Assembly (NCBI GenBank): GCA_030424955.1
Contig: JAUHVS010000230.1
Coordinates: forward strand, 1-8,240
Direction of reading: 5' to 3'
Origin: a bacterium
Lineage (GTDB): Bacteria > Myxococcota_A > Bradymonadia > UBA7976 > UBA1532
Length of the DNA stretch: 8,240 nucleotides
Positions 1-7,600 of the stretch are shown here, in pieces (within the stretch, counting starts at the first letter, position 1; each line of letters begins with the position of its first letter). Both the position numbers and the translations under genes were made by a program. The notes beneath the pieces were generated by a model. That model was not told the DNA's origin. It saw nothing but the letters and a program-made list of their open reading frames with translations, and made no database searches.

Positions 1-1
1 G

Positions 2-103
2 AAGGCGGAGCGCAGGGCCCGCAAGGCCAACCGGCTGAGCGAGCGCGCCGCGCAGGCCGCCGAGCAGCTCAGCGCGCTCCGCGACCGGCTCGCCCGCCGC
101 TGA
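2..103 (+). CDS. C-terminal end of an unidentified charged protein (5' truncated)
   Basis: An open frame runs from the window edge to a TGA at 101-103, giving 33 residues. They are dominated by Arg, Lys, Ala, Glu, Gln and Leu with no Pro or Gly, a composition expected of an amphipathic helix or coiled coil, and the peptide ends in Ala-Arg-Arg. Third codon positions are almost all G or C, as in the confirmed genes here, and a GC-rich hairpin follows 24 bp after the stop. The family cannot be named from so short a tail. It could also be a chance frame, since stops are rare at this GC content. Confidence 0.5.
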   Translation, partial: KAERRARKANRLSERAAQAAEQLSALRDRLARR

Positions 104-127
104 GTCTGAGCGCACGGGCCGTCCGCT

Positions 128-142
128 CGGGCCGCCGGCCCG
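128..142 (+). terminator. GC-rich hairpin, possible terminator without a U tract
   Basis: A perfect 6-bp inverted repeat (CGGGCC / GGCCCG) with a 3-nt loop lies 24 bp after the stop of the upstream partial gene and 53 bp before the peptidase start. No T run follows, so it is not a canonical intrinsic terminator, and such hairpins also arise by chance in DNA this GC-rich. The rest of 104-195 shows no clear -35/-10 pair. Confidence 0.25.
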
Positions 143-184
143 CGGCGTCGGCCCACCGCCTCCCCGCTGATCCGACCTCACCCC

Positions 185-190
185 AGGAGA
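185..190 (+). promoter_or_regulatory. Shine-Dalgarno site for the M3 peptidase
   Basis: AGGAGA sits 5 nt before the ATG at 196. It is one of the two clearest ribosome binding sites in the window and fixes the start of the peptidase, including its signal peptide. Confidence 0.7.
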
Positions 191-195
191 TTCCC

Positions 196-2277
196 ATGCG
201 CACGTTGTTCCAGGGCCCCCTGTGGGCCGGCCTGCTGATCACCGCCACGGCCTGTGGCGGCGCCCCGGCGCCCATGCCCAGCCTCGCGCCGGCCGCAGAG
301 GCGCCGGCGGCGGCGCCGGCCACCCCCATGTGGGCCAGCGCCGAGCGGCTGTCCACCGAGTGTGACGCCGCGCTCAAGACCGCGCAGACCCTGCGAGACG
401 GGCTCGTGGCCGAGGCGGGCGCCCGCACCTGGGAGAACACCCTCGATCCCTTCAACCGCATGTTCCTGGCCCTCGACACCGCGGGCGGCGTGGCGGCGGT
501 GGCGGGCGCCATGAGCCCCGAGAAGGCCGTGCGGGAGGCCGCCGAGGGCTGTGAGCAGCGCCTCAGCAAGTTCACCAGCGACGCGGGGCTCGACCCGGCG
601 CTCTACGCCGCCGTGGCCGCCCTCAAGCCCCAGCGCTCGGCGCGCGGCCCCCAGGGCGAGCGCTTCTTCGACAAGATCATGCGCGACTTCCGCCGCGCGG
701 GCGTGGATCGCGACGCCGCCACCCGCGAGCGCCTGGGCGCCATCGAGGCCGAGCTGGTGAAGCTGGGCCAGGACTACGGCCGCAGCGTGCGCGAGGACGT
801 GCGGGCCATCGAGCTCGACGACGCCAGCGCCCTCGAGGGCCTGCCCGAGGACTTCATCAAGGCCCACGCGCCGGGCGAGGACGGCAAGATCCGCATCACC
901 ACCGACTACCCCGACTTCTACCCCTTCGAGCGCTACTCGAAGGACGCCGCGCAGCGGCAGGCCCTGTACCGCAAGTTCATCAACCGCGGCTTCCCGGCCA
1001 ACCAGAAGACGCTGCAGCAGATCCTCACCCTGCGCGAAGAGAAGGCGAAGCTGCTCGGCTTCGACACCTGGGCCGCCTACAACGCCGAAGACAAGATGGT
1101 GAAGACCGCGGCGCGCATCGGCGAGTTCATCGAGCAGCTCGCCGCCATCGTGCGGCCCGTGGCCGACGCCGACCTCAAGGTGCTGCTGGCCCGCAAGCGC
1201 CAGGACGACCCCAAGGCCGAGCGCATCGAGACCTGGGACCGGTTCTTCTACGCCAGCAAGGTGCGCGAGGAGCAGTACGCCTTCGACGCCCGCACGGTGC
1301 GCCCGTACTTCAGCTTCCCCAAGGTCAAGGCGGGGCTCTTCGCGCTGTACGGCGAGCTGTTCGGCCTGCGCTTCGAGCGCCTGCCCGAGGCGCCCACCTG
1401 GGATCCGAGCGTCGAGGCCTGGGCCATGTACGTCGAGGACGAGCTGGCCGGCACCTTCTACCTCGACATGCACCCCCGCGAGGGCAAGTACAAGCACGCG
1501 GCGGTGTTCCCGATGCAGGTCGGGCTGGCCGACGGCCGCGAGCCCCGCGCCACGCTGGTGTGCAACTTCCCCGATCCCAGCAAGGACCCCAAGGCGCTCA
1601 TGGAGCACCAGCAGGTGGTGACCTTCTTCCACGAGTTCGGCCACCTGGTGCACCACCTGCTCGCCCGCAAGAGCGACTACTTCAACCTGGGCGGGATCAA
1701 CGTCGAGTGGGACTTCGCCGAGGTGCCCAGCCAGCTGCTCGAGGAGTGGGCCTGGGACGTGGGCGTGCTGCAGCGCTTCGCCAAGCACGTCGACACCGGC
1801 GAGCCGATCCCCGCAGAGCTGGTGGCCCGCATGGTGGCCGCCAAGGAGTTCGGCAAGGGCGTGGCCACCATGCGCCAGCTGTTCTACGCGGCCTACAGCT
1901 ACTTCGCCCACGCCCGCAGCCCCAAGGGCCTCGACCTCGACGCCTTCAGCGACGAGATGTACGCGAAGTTCAGCCCGTACCCGGCCGTGCCCGACAGCCA
2001 CATCTTCGCGAGCTTCGGCCACCTCGTGGGCTACAGCTCCATGTACTACACGTACCAGTGGTCGCTGGTCATCGCGAAGGACCTCTTCACCCAGTTCGAG
2101 GGCAAGCTCCTCGACGCGGCGCAGGCGCGGAAGTACCGCACCCTGATCCTGGAGCCGGGGGGCGGCCGCGACGCCGCCGACATGGTCTCCGACTTCCTCG
2201 AGCGGCCCTACGGCATGGACGCCTACAAGGCCTGGATCACGAAGCCGGCCGTGCAGGTGACGCCGGCGGCGGAGTAG
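196..2277 (+). CDS. Exported M3-family (thimet oligopeptidase-like) zinc metallopeptidase, putative lipoprotein
   Basis: This 693-residue protein has the full M3 catalytic signature: HEFGH at residues 479-483 (two zinc-binding His and the catalytic Glu480), then DFAE with Glu509 as the expected third zinc ligand. Further conserved M3 blocks are the LREEKAKLLG-type helix near 279-288, the PREGKYKHA block before the active site, and GHLVGY...YYTYQW at 608-622, which matches the substrate-binding Tyr loop of thimet oligopeptidase, neurolysin and OpdA. Length is normal for the family. M3A enzymes cleave short peptides inside a deep channel. Unlike cytosolic OpdA, this one begins with a signal peptide: Arg2, hydrophobic residues 9-19, and Cys20 preceded by Ala-Thr-Ala, an acceptable though not ideal lipobox, then an Ala/Pro-rich linker to about residue 45. 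I infer a periplasmic or outer-membrane-anchored peptidase. The start is supported by AGGAGA at 185-190. The last 41 bp overlap the convergent VanZ-like gene. Confidence 0.95.
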   Translation: MRTLFQGPLWAGLLITATACGGAPAPMPSLAPAAEAPAAAPATPMWASAERLSTECDAALKTAQTLRDGLVAEAGARTWENTLDPFNRMFLALDTAGGVAAVAGAMSPEKAVREAAEGCEQRLSKFTSDAGLDPALYAAVAALKPQRSARGPQGERFFDKIMRDFRRAGVDRDAATRERLGAIEAELVKLGQDYGRSVREDVRAIELDDASALEGLPEDFIKAHAPGEDGKIRITTDYPDFYPFERYSKDAAQRQALYRKFINRGFPANQKTLQQILTLREEKAKLLGFDTWAAYNAEDKMVKTAARIGEFIEQLAAIVRPVADADLKVLLARKRQDDPKAERIETWDRFFYASKVREEQYAFDARTVRPYFSFPKVKAGLFALYGELFGLRFERLPEAPTWDPSVEAWAMYVEDELAGTFYLDMHPREGKYKHAAVFPMQVGLADGREPRATLVCNFPDPSKDPKALMEHQQVVTFFHEFGHLVHHLLARKSDYFNLGGINVEWDFAEVPSQLLEEWAWDVGVLQRFAKHVDTGEPIPAELVARMVAAKEFGKGVATMRQLFYAAYSYFAHARSPKGLDLDAFSDEMYAKFSPYPAVPDSHIFASFGHLVGYSSMYYTYQWSLVIAKDLFTQFEGKLLDAAQARKYRTLILEPGGGRDAADMVSDFLERPYGMDAYKAWITKPAVQVTPAAE

Positions 2278-3523
2278 CCAGCCGCGGCGCAGCCAGCGCC
2301 CCGCTTGGGGCCTCGGGCTGAGCCGGCGCGGGCACCCGGGGGTCCAGGTGGTGCCGCAGGATGCGGGCGATGAAGGCGGCCCCCACGCCCAGCACCACGC
2401 CCCAGGCGGGCGGGGCTGCGAGCCCCGTCCCGGTCACCAGGTACACGCTCACGCCCACCGCGAAGGCCGTGGCGCCGGTGACCCAGCGCAGCGACGGCGC
2501 CCACGCCCCCACCAGCGCGCCGATGCCCAGCATCCACAGCACATCCAGCAGGGTGGGCACCCACGGCGCGGTGCCGTTGAGGGTGTGGATGCGCGCCCAG
2601 CCGTGGGCGATGCTGGGCCCCAGCCCGCAGCGCACCTCGCCGTCGAAGCCCACGCACAGGCCGTCGTGTCCCGGCCGCAGCGAGATCCGGTGGTGCCCGG
2701 GCACCAGCGCGCCCTGCCAGCGCAGGGGCGTGTGGCCAAAGCCCAGGTGGGTGCCCCGGTCGCCCACGGTCAGGCGCAGGCCGTCGCGGTACTGGCCCAC
2801 CCGCAGCACGGTGCGGCCCTCGGCGCCCAGGATCTGCGCGATGTGGCGGCCCCGGTCGGGGCGCTCCTTGACGGTGAGCGACATCCGCAGCGGGGCGCCG
2901 TCCTTGAACAGCTGTGACAGCGGCTCGCTGCGCTGACCCGCGGGCACCCGCAGCGGCCCCACGGTGAGGCGGTGCACGGCGCCCAGCCAGCGCCCCCGCG
3001 AGTTCGGGGGCCGCAGGCGCACGGCGTACGGACCGGGCAGCACCGCGGGCTCCGCCAGCCAGGCCAGCCCCACCAGCCCGGCCAGCACGAGGGCCAGCGC
3101 GGCCCCTGCGACCCGGCGGCTCGGCGGGGCGGCCAGCCACGGCAGCAGCGCGCCGCCCAGCGCGGTCCCCAGGCCGTTGGTCACGACGTCGAGGGGGTTG
3201 GGGTAGCGCCCCGGGATCCAGTGCTGGAGGATCTCGACCAGGGCCGACAGCAGCACCCCGCTCAGCACCGCCCGCCACCGCGCGACCCGGGCCATGGCCA
3301 GGCCCACCCCGATGGGCAGGAACAAGATGACGTTGGCCAGCCGGTCGGCCGCGGCCGACGGATCGAGCTGCGTGCGGGCGCCCGTCACGGGCTGGGGGCG
3401 CAGGGTCGCCACGATCACCAGCGCCGCGCCGACGCCGGCGATCCACCAGCCGAGCTGACGGGCGCGACGGCTCACAGGCGAGCGCGCTCGGTCGGGGCGG
3501 GGGCGGGCAGCGGCACCGGGCAC
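2237..3523 (-). CDS. VanZ-family membrane protein with a LamG-like insert and extra C-terminal membrane spans
   Basis: A 428-residue membrane protein. Residues 24-130 form a four-helix VanZ core: spans about 24-41, 62-78, 84-100 and 113-130, with the family's conserved pattern D60-x3-N64, F68-x-P70-x-G72, E97-x2-Q100, then D112-x3-N116-G117. A fifth span lies at 138-157. Residues about 158-320 are soluble and beta-rich (short blocks such as DGLRLTVGD, HRISLRPG and LCVGFDGEVRC, with Cys290 and Cys299 a possible disulfide), which suggests a LamG/concanavalin-type fold facing outward. Three more spans follow at about 324-342, 347-365 and 373-389, then a Pro/Ala-rich tail. VanZ is linked to teicoplanin resistance in enterococci, but most VanZ-family proteins have no known role, so no resistance is claimed. 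The GTG at 3523 is the earliest start because an in-frame stop lies at 3527-3529; a GTG at 3475 (Val17) is also possible, and neither has a good ribosome binding site. Its 3' end overlaps the peptidase gene. Confidence 0.87.
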   Translation of the reverse strand: MPGAAARPRPDRARSPVSRRARQLGWWIAGVGAALVIVATLRPQPVTGARTQLDPSAAADRLANVILFLPIGVGLAMARVARWRAVLSGVLLSALVEILQHWIPGRYPNPLDVVTNGLGTALGGALLPWLAAPPSRRVAGAALALVLAGLVGLAWLAEPAVLPGPYAVRLRPPNSRGRWLGAVHRLTVGPLRVPAGQRSEPLSQLFKDGAPLRMSLTVKERPDRGRHIAQILGAEGRTVLRVGQYRDGLRLTVGDRGTHLGFGHTPLRWQGALVPGHHRISLRPGHDGLCVGFDGEVRCGLGPSIAHGWARIHTLNGTAPWVPTLLDVLWMLGIGALVGAWAPSLRWVTGATAFAVGVSVYLVTGTGLAAPPAWGVVLGVGAAFIARILRHHLDPRVPAPAQPEAPSGALAAPRLATPPPASPARPAS

Positions 3524-3565
3524 ACGTCAGCAGGGGGAGAGGCCAGACGACCTCAGGGGGCGGGG

Positions 3566-3571
3566 AGCATA
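3566..3571 (-). promoter_or_regulatory. Possible -10 element upstream of the VanZ-like gene
   Basis: Read on the minus strand this is TATGCT, in an otherwise G/C-only stretch of the 86-bp gap (3524-3609) between the phosphatase stop and the VanZ-like start. A start of transcription near 3559 would give a leader of about 36 nt. No recognisable -35 lies 16-18 bp upstream, so read-through from the phosphatase gene is equally possible. The gap also shows no clear terminator. Confidence 0.2.
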
Positions 3572-3609
3572 CCGCAGCCGGCGCCCGCCGTCGCGGGGTG
3601 CGCGCAGGC

Positions 3610-4503
3610 TCAGGCGGCGCGGGCGGCCTGGGGGTACAGGGGCAGCAGCTCGACGCCGGCGCGCAGATCGGCCGTGGTGCGGTAGCGGCCCGACAGGTCG
3701 ATGCGGGCGTAGGTCTTGCGGCCGTCGAACAGCCCGAAGGAGGTCGACAGGCACACCGTGTGGCGGTCCGCCACCTCCACCCCGGCGTCCACCACGTCGT
3801 GGCCGTGGATGACCACGCCGCCGTCGAGGCCCAGCGAGGCCAGCAGGCCTTGGGCCTGCGCCTCGGTGCTGTGCCGCGACCAGAGCAGGGCGCCCAGGGT
3901 GCCGGCGGCGAACATGCGGAACAGGTCGACGTCGGCGAAGCCCTCGTAGCGCAGCCGCTCGTAGGCGGCGAGGTCGGGCTCGTGGGCCGAGGGCGAGCCG
4001 TGCACCAGGGCCACGCCGCAGGGCGCCACGGCGATGAGGGGGAACTCCCGCAGGAAGCTGTGCATGCGGGGCACGTCCGCGCCCAGGGCGGCGTCCAGCA
4101 CGGCGGCCTCGTCGGGGTAGAACTTGGGCACGGGCGGCCCGCCGATGTGGGCGTGCTCGTGGTTGCCCAGCAGGCTGAAGGTGCGGGCCTCGCGGGTGAA
4201 GCGCTCGAAGTCCCGCAGCAGCTCGGCCGACTCGTCGTGGTAGGGCGTGCCCAGGTGCGGCGGCCAGGCGCCGGGGCGCAGCAGATCGGGGGAAGGGCCG
4301 TGCACCAGATCGCCGCAGAAGGCGAGGATGGGATCGTTCCCGGCGCGGGCCTCGGCGGCGTAGATGGCCTTCAGGCGCTCGTAGTCCGCGCGGTTGCCCT
4401 GCAGGTCGGTGGAGACGATGAGCGTGCCGCTGCTGGGCAGGTGGGCCACCCGCCGGTTCCACACTTGGGGGCCAAGGGCTCGGGTCGAGCCGGCGTCACG
4501 CAC
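3610..4503 (-). CDS. Calcineurin-like metallophosphatase (PPP-related)
   Basis: From the GTG at 4503 this encodes 297 residues with the ordered motifs of the two-metal phosphoesterase fold: TDLQGN (Asp33, Gln35), CGDLVHG (Gly64-Asp65, His68), GNHE (113-116), VHGS (His168) and IHGHD (His233, His235). The GNHE and two C-terminal His motifs are intact. Motif 1 has Gln where D-x-H is usual, and motif 2 has VHG in place of the VDRG of Ser/Thr protein phosphatases, so a protein phosphatase role is doubtful; a small phosphoester or nucleotide substrate is just as likely. No signal peptide is seen, suggesting a cytosolic enzyme. Start choice: an ATG at 4584 would add 27 residues, but that extension has many A/T third positions, no domain and no good ribosome binding site, and a plausible transcription start lies downstream of it; GGGAGG at 4510-4515 is well placed for the GTG. 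The VanZ-like gene follows 86 bp downstream on the same strand. Substrate and pathway are unknown. Confidence 0.9.
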   Translation of the reverse strand: MRDAGSTRALGPQVWNRRVAHLPSSGTLIVSTDLQGNRADYERLKAIYAAEARAGNDPILAFCGDLVHGPSPDLLRPGAWPPHLGTPYHDESAELLRDFERFTREARTFSLLGNHEHAHIGGPPVPKFYPDEAAVLDAALGADVPRMHSFLREFPLIAVAPCGVALVHGSPSAHEPDLAAYERLRYEGFADVDLFRMFAAGTLGALLWSRHSTEAQAQGLLASLGLDGGVVIHGHDVVDAGVEVADRHTVCLSTSFGLFDGRKTYARIDLSGRYRTTADLRAGVELLPLYPQAARAA

Positions 4504-4509
4504 GGGGCA

Positions 4510-4515
4510 CCTCCC
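4510..4515 (-). promoter_or_regulatory. Shine-Dalgarno site that decides the phosphatase start
   Basis: On the minus strand GGGAGG lies 6 nt before the GTG at 4503-4501. The alternative upstream ATGs (4584, 4536, 4533) have only weak purine stretches before them. This supports a 297-residue protein over the 324-residue reading. Confidence 0.65.
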
Positions 4516-4585
4516 AGCGGCAGACTGAATCATCATCGGCGCATCAGACAGCGGAGCCTTTGCAGCCCGGGTCGGCCGGGACATG

Positions 4586-4613
4586 AGTATCCAGCCAGCC
4601 TCACAAAAGTAAA
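4586..4613 (-). promoter_or_regulatory. Putative sigma-70-like promoter for the phosphatase
   Basis: On the minus strand, TTTACT (4613-4608, 4 of 6 matches to TTGACA) and GATACT (4591-4586, 4 of 6 to TATAAT) are separated by 16 bp. The predicted transcription start is about 4579, giving a leader of some 75 nt to the GTG at 4503. The ATG at 4584 would then lie outside the transcript. An 8-bp direct repeat overlaps the promoter: AGCCAGCC on the plus strand at 4593-4600 and 4613-4620, 20 bp apart. Confidence 0.4.
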
Positions 4614-4620
4614 GCCAGCC
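4593..4620. repeat. Pair of 8-bp direct repeats in the divergent intergenic region
   Basis: AGCCAGCC occurs at 4593-4600 and 4613-4620, exactly 20 bp apart (about two helical turns). One copy falls within the spacer of the putative phosphatase promoter and the other touches its -35. The placement would suit a tandem operator, but two 8-bp copies of simple sequence can be chance. Confidence 0.35.
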
Positions 4621-4667
4621 GCGCGCCCAGACATCGAAATCTCAGCGCTCGCCTGCTACGCTCTCAA

Positions 4668-4673
4668 CATACT
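4668..4673 (+). promoter_or_regulatory. Possible -10 element for the repeat lipoprotein gene
   Basis: CATACT lies in one of the few A/T-rich stretches of the window, 24 bp before the ATG at 4698. Transcription would start near 4680, which would exclude the in-frame GTG at 4680 as the translation start. No good -35 is found about 17 bp upstream. Confidence 0.22.
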
Positions 4674-4697
4674 TTTCCTGTGCATTGGGGTGTCGAG

Positions 4698-7600
4698 ATG
4701 GAGGGGACCACCTGGACGCGTGCCGGGGCGCCGTGGGCGCTCGCGCTGGGCATGGCGCTCGCGCTGCTGGCCTGCGACGACGTCGATGATCGCGTGGGCG
4801 CCCTCGACCTGGGGGGCCGGCTCGACGCCGCTCAGCAGGACGGGGGGCAGGGCCGCGCGGATCAGGGCGGCGGCGCGGACGGCGGGGGCGCCGACGGCGG
4901 CGGCGCGGACGCGCGCCCGGTGCTCGACGGCCAGGTGCCTGCAGACAGCGGGCCCCCGGCCGACGGTGGCCCCCCGGCGGACGCGGCGCCCCCCGTGGAC
5001 GGCGGGGCCGACGCCGGCCCGGACGCCCAGGCGGGCTGCGGCCGCCCCGAGGACTGCGGCCCCGACCAGACCTGCGGCCCGGACGGCCAGTGCATCGCCC
5101 GCTGCGCGCCCGGCGGCTGCGAGGCGGGGAGCCACTGCGGTGCCACCTGGTGGTGTGAGCCCGGTGGCTGTGCGGTCGACCTCGACTGCGCGCCCGGCAG
5201 CTGGTGCCCCGCCGACGGGGTCTGCGAGGCCGGCTGCCGGCAGGCCCCCGACGACTGCGGCGCGGGCCAGCGCTGCGACGGCGAGCACGTGTGCGTGCCC
5301 GTGGGCGCCTGCGAGGCGGGGGCGCCCTGCGACACCGGCGCCCAGGGGGACTGCGCGGCGGGCCTCACCGAGTGTGGGGCCGACGGCGAGGTCGTCTGCG
5401 CCCCCCAGGCGGTCGCGGGCGACGAGCGCTGCGGGGGGGGCGACGAGGACTGCGACGGCCAGACCGACGAGGGCTTCGCCGTAGGCGGGCCGTGCACCGT
5501 GGGCCAGGGGGCCTGCCGGGTCGCCGGCGAGCAGGCCTGCGACGGCGACGGCGCGGTGGCCTGCGCCCCGCTGGCCGTGGCCGCCGAGCCGACGCCCGAG
5601 CGCTGCAACGGCGCCGACGACGACTGCGACGGCGAGGTGGACGAGGCCTTTGCCGATCTGGGCACCGCCTGCACCGTGGGCGTGGGCGGCTGCGCCCAGG
5701 CCGGCGCCGTGGTCTGCACCGAGGCGGGGGGGACCCGCTGTGACGCCGTCGCGGCGGCCCCGGGCGAAGAGATCTGCAACGGCGTCGACGACGACTGCGA
5801 CGGCACGGTCGACGAGATGGCCGGCGGCGGCGTGATGAACGAGCGCTGCTACTCGGGGCCCGAGGGCACCCGCGGCGTGGGGGCCGGCCGCGCCGGCACC
5901 CGCTGCTGCGCCGACGGCGCCTGGGGCGCCTGCCAGGGCGAGGTCGTGCCGGCCGACGAGACCTGCAACAACGTCGACGACGACTGCAACCGCCTGGTGG
6001 ACGACGACCAGGGCGCCGAGCTCGCCCGGGCCTGCTACAGCGGCCCCGCCGGCACCGAGGGCGTCGGCCGCTGCGTGGCTGGCCGCCAGGTGTGCGCCTT
6101 CGGCCAGTGGGACGCCTGCGAGGGCGAGGTCGCCCCGGCCGTCGAGATCTGCGACCAGGTCGACAACGACTGCGACGGCGCCGTCGACAACGGCCTGGTG
6201 GGGGGCTGCGCCTGCGACGCAGGCGCCGAGCGGCCCTGCTACAGCGGCCCCGACGGCACCGCGGGCGTCGGCGTGTGCGTCGCCGGCACCCAGACCTGCC
6301 TGCCCGACGGCAGCGGGTGGGGCGCCTGCGGCGGCGAGATCACCCCCGAGGCCGAGCGCTGCGACGGCCTCGACAACGACTGCAACGGCGCGGCGGACGA
6401 CGCCGTGCCCGGGCTGGGCGACGCCTGCACCCTGGGCGTGGGCGAGTGCGCCCGGGCGGGGCAGAACGCCTGCGATCCCGCCGGCGGGCTGCGCTGCGTG
6501 GCCGAGCTCGTGGCCCCCGAGGCCGAGCGCTGCGATGGCCTCGACAACGACTGCGACGGCAGCGCCGACGAGGTGTTCCCGGTGGGCGAGGCCTGCGCCG
6601 ACGGCGCGGGCGCCTGCGCGCGCGCTGGCACCACGGTCTGCGACGACGCGGGCCGGGTGGTGTGCGACGCCGCCGCGGGCGCGCCGGGCGACGAGATCTG
6701 CAACGGCGTGGACGACGACTGCGACGGGGGCACCGACGAGGGCTTCCGGGTGGGCCTGGCCTGCGCGGCGGGCGAGGGCGCCTGCCGGGCCGAGGGCGTG
6801 TTCGCCTGTGGCCCCGACGGCGAGGCCCTGTGCGACGCCGCCCTGGGCGCGCCGAGCGACGAGATCTGCAACGGCGTGGACGACGACTGCGACGGCGTCA
6901 TCGACGACGGCCTGGGCCTCGACGAGGCCTGCGCCGTGGGCGTGGGCGCCTGCGAGCGCGCCGGCGTGCGCATCTGCGGGCCCGACGGCGGGACCACCTG
7001 CTCCGCAGTTGCCGGCGCGCCGGGCATCGAGCAGTGCAACGGCCGCGATGACGACTGCGACGGCGTGGTGGACGAGGACACCGGCCGCGCCCAGTGCGGC
7101 CAGGGCATCTGCGCCCGCGACCTGCCGGCCTGCACCGACGGGCGCCCCACCGCCTGCAACCCCCTCGCGGGCGCGCAGGACCAAGAGCTGTGCAACGGCC
7201 TCGATGACGACTGTGACGGCCAGACCGACGAGGCCACCGCCGGCGACGGCCTGGCCTGCGGCAGCGGCGTCGGCGCCTGCCAGCGCCCCGGCGTGGCGGC
7301 CTGTGTCGACGGCGCCCTGCGCTGCGACGCCGAGCCCGGCGCCCCGGCGGCCGAGACCTGCAACGGCGACGACGACGACTGCGACGGCCTCACCGACGAG
7401 GCCGCGGTCGATCCCGACGAGCCCTGCACCGTGGGGGTGGGCGCCTGTGCGCAGCCCGGCGCGCCGGCCTGCGTGAACGGCGAGGCCCTCTGCCTGGGCG
7501 ATCCGGGGGCCCCCGGCGCCGAGGTCTGCAACGGCGCCGACGACGACTGCGACGGCCAGACCGACGAGGGCTTCGGCGGCGAGCTCTGCGGCCTGGGCCA

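Noticed and set aside
178..2022. 614-codon open frame on the minus strand opposite the M3 peptidase
   Set aside because: It is the antisense shadow of a gene with full catalytic motifs. Its protein is a Val/Leu/Ala/Gly/His/Glu mixture with no domain, as expected from GC-rich third positions read backwards.
2298..2311. Hairpin GCCCC-gctt-GGGGC just after the peptidase stop, possible terminator
   Set aside because: The stem is only 5 bp, has no T run, and lies inside the VanZ-like coding region; it is likely chance at this GC content.
2223..3446. 407-codon alternative minus-strand frame over the VanZ-like gene
   Set aside because: It is an Arg/Gly/Ala/Pro-rich low-complexity product without membrane spans; the other frame gives the conserved VanZ pattern.
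2237..3523. Glycopeptide resistance gene vanZ
   Set aside because: Only the family core is shared; no vanA-type cluster is present and most VanZ-family proteins are not resistance factors.
3598..5484. 628-codon plus-strand open frame spanning the phosphatase gene and the start of the lipoprotein gene
   Set aside because: It crosses the AT-richer divergent intergenic region, is antisense to a gene with clear metallophosphatase motifs, and ends in a shifted reading of the lipoprotein gene.
4656..7184. 842-codon open frame on the minus strand opposite the repeat lipoprotein
   Set aside because: It mirrors the Asp/Cys repeat (recurring AVAVVVxAVA strings) and begins inside the array. The sense strand has a signal peptide, lipobox and conserved motifs.
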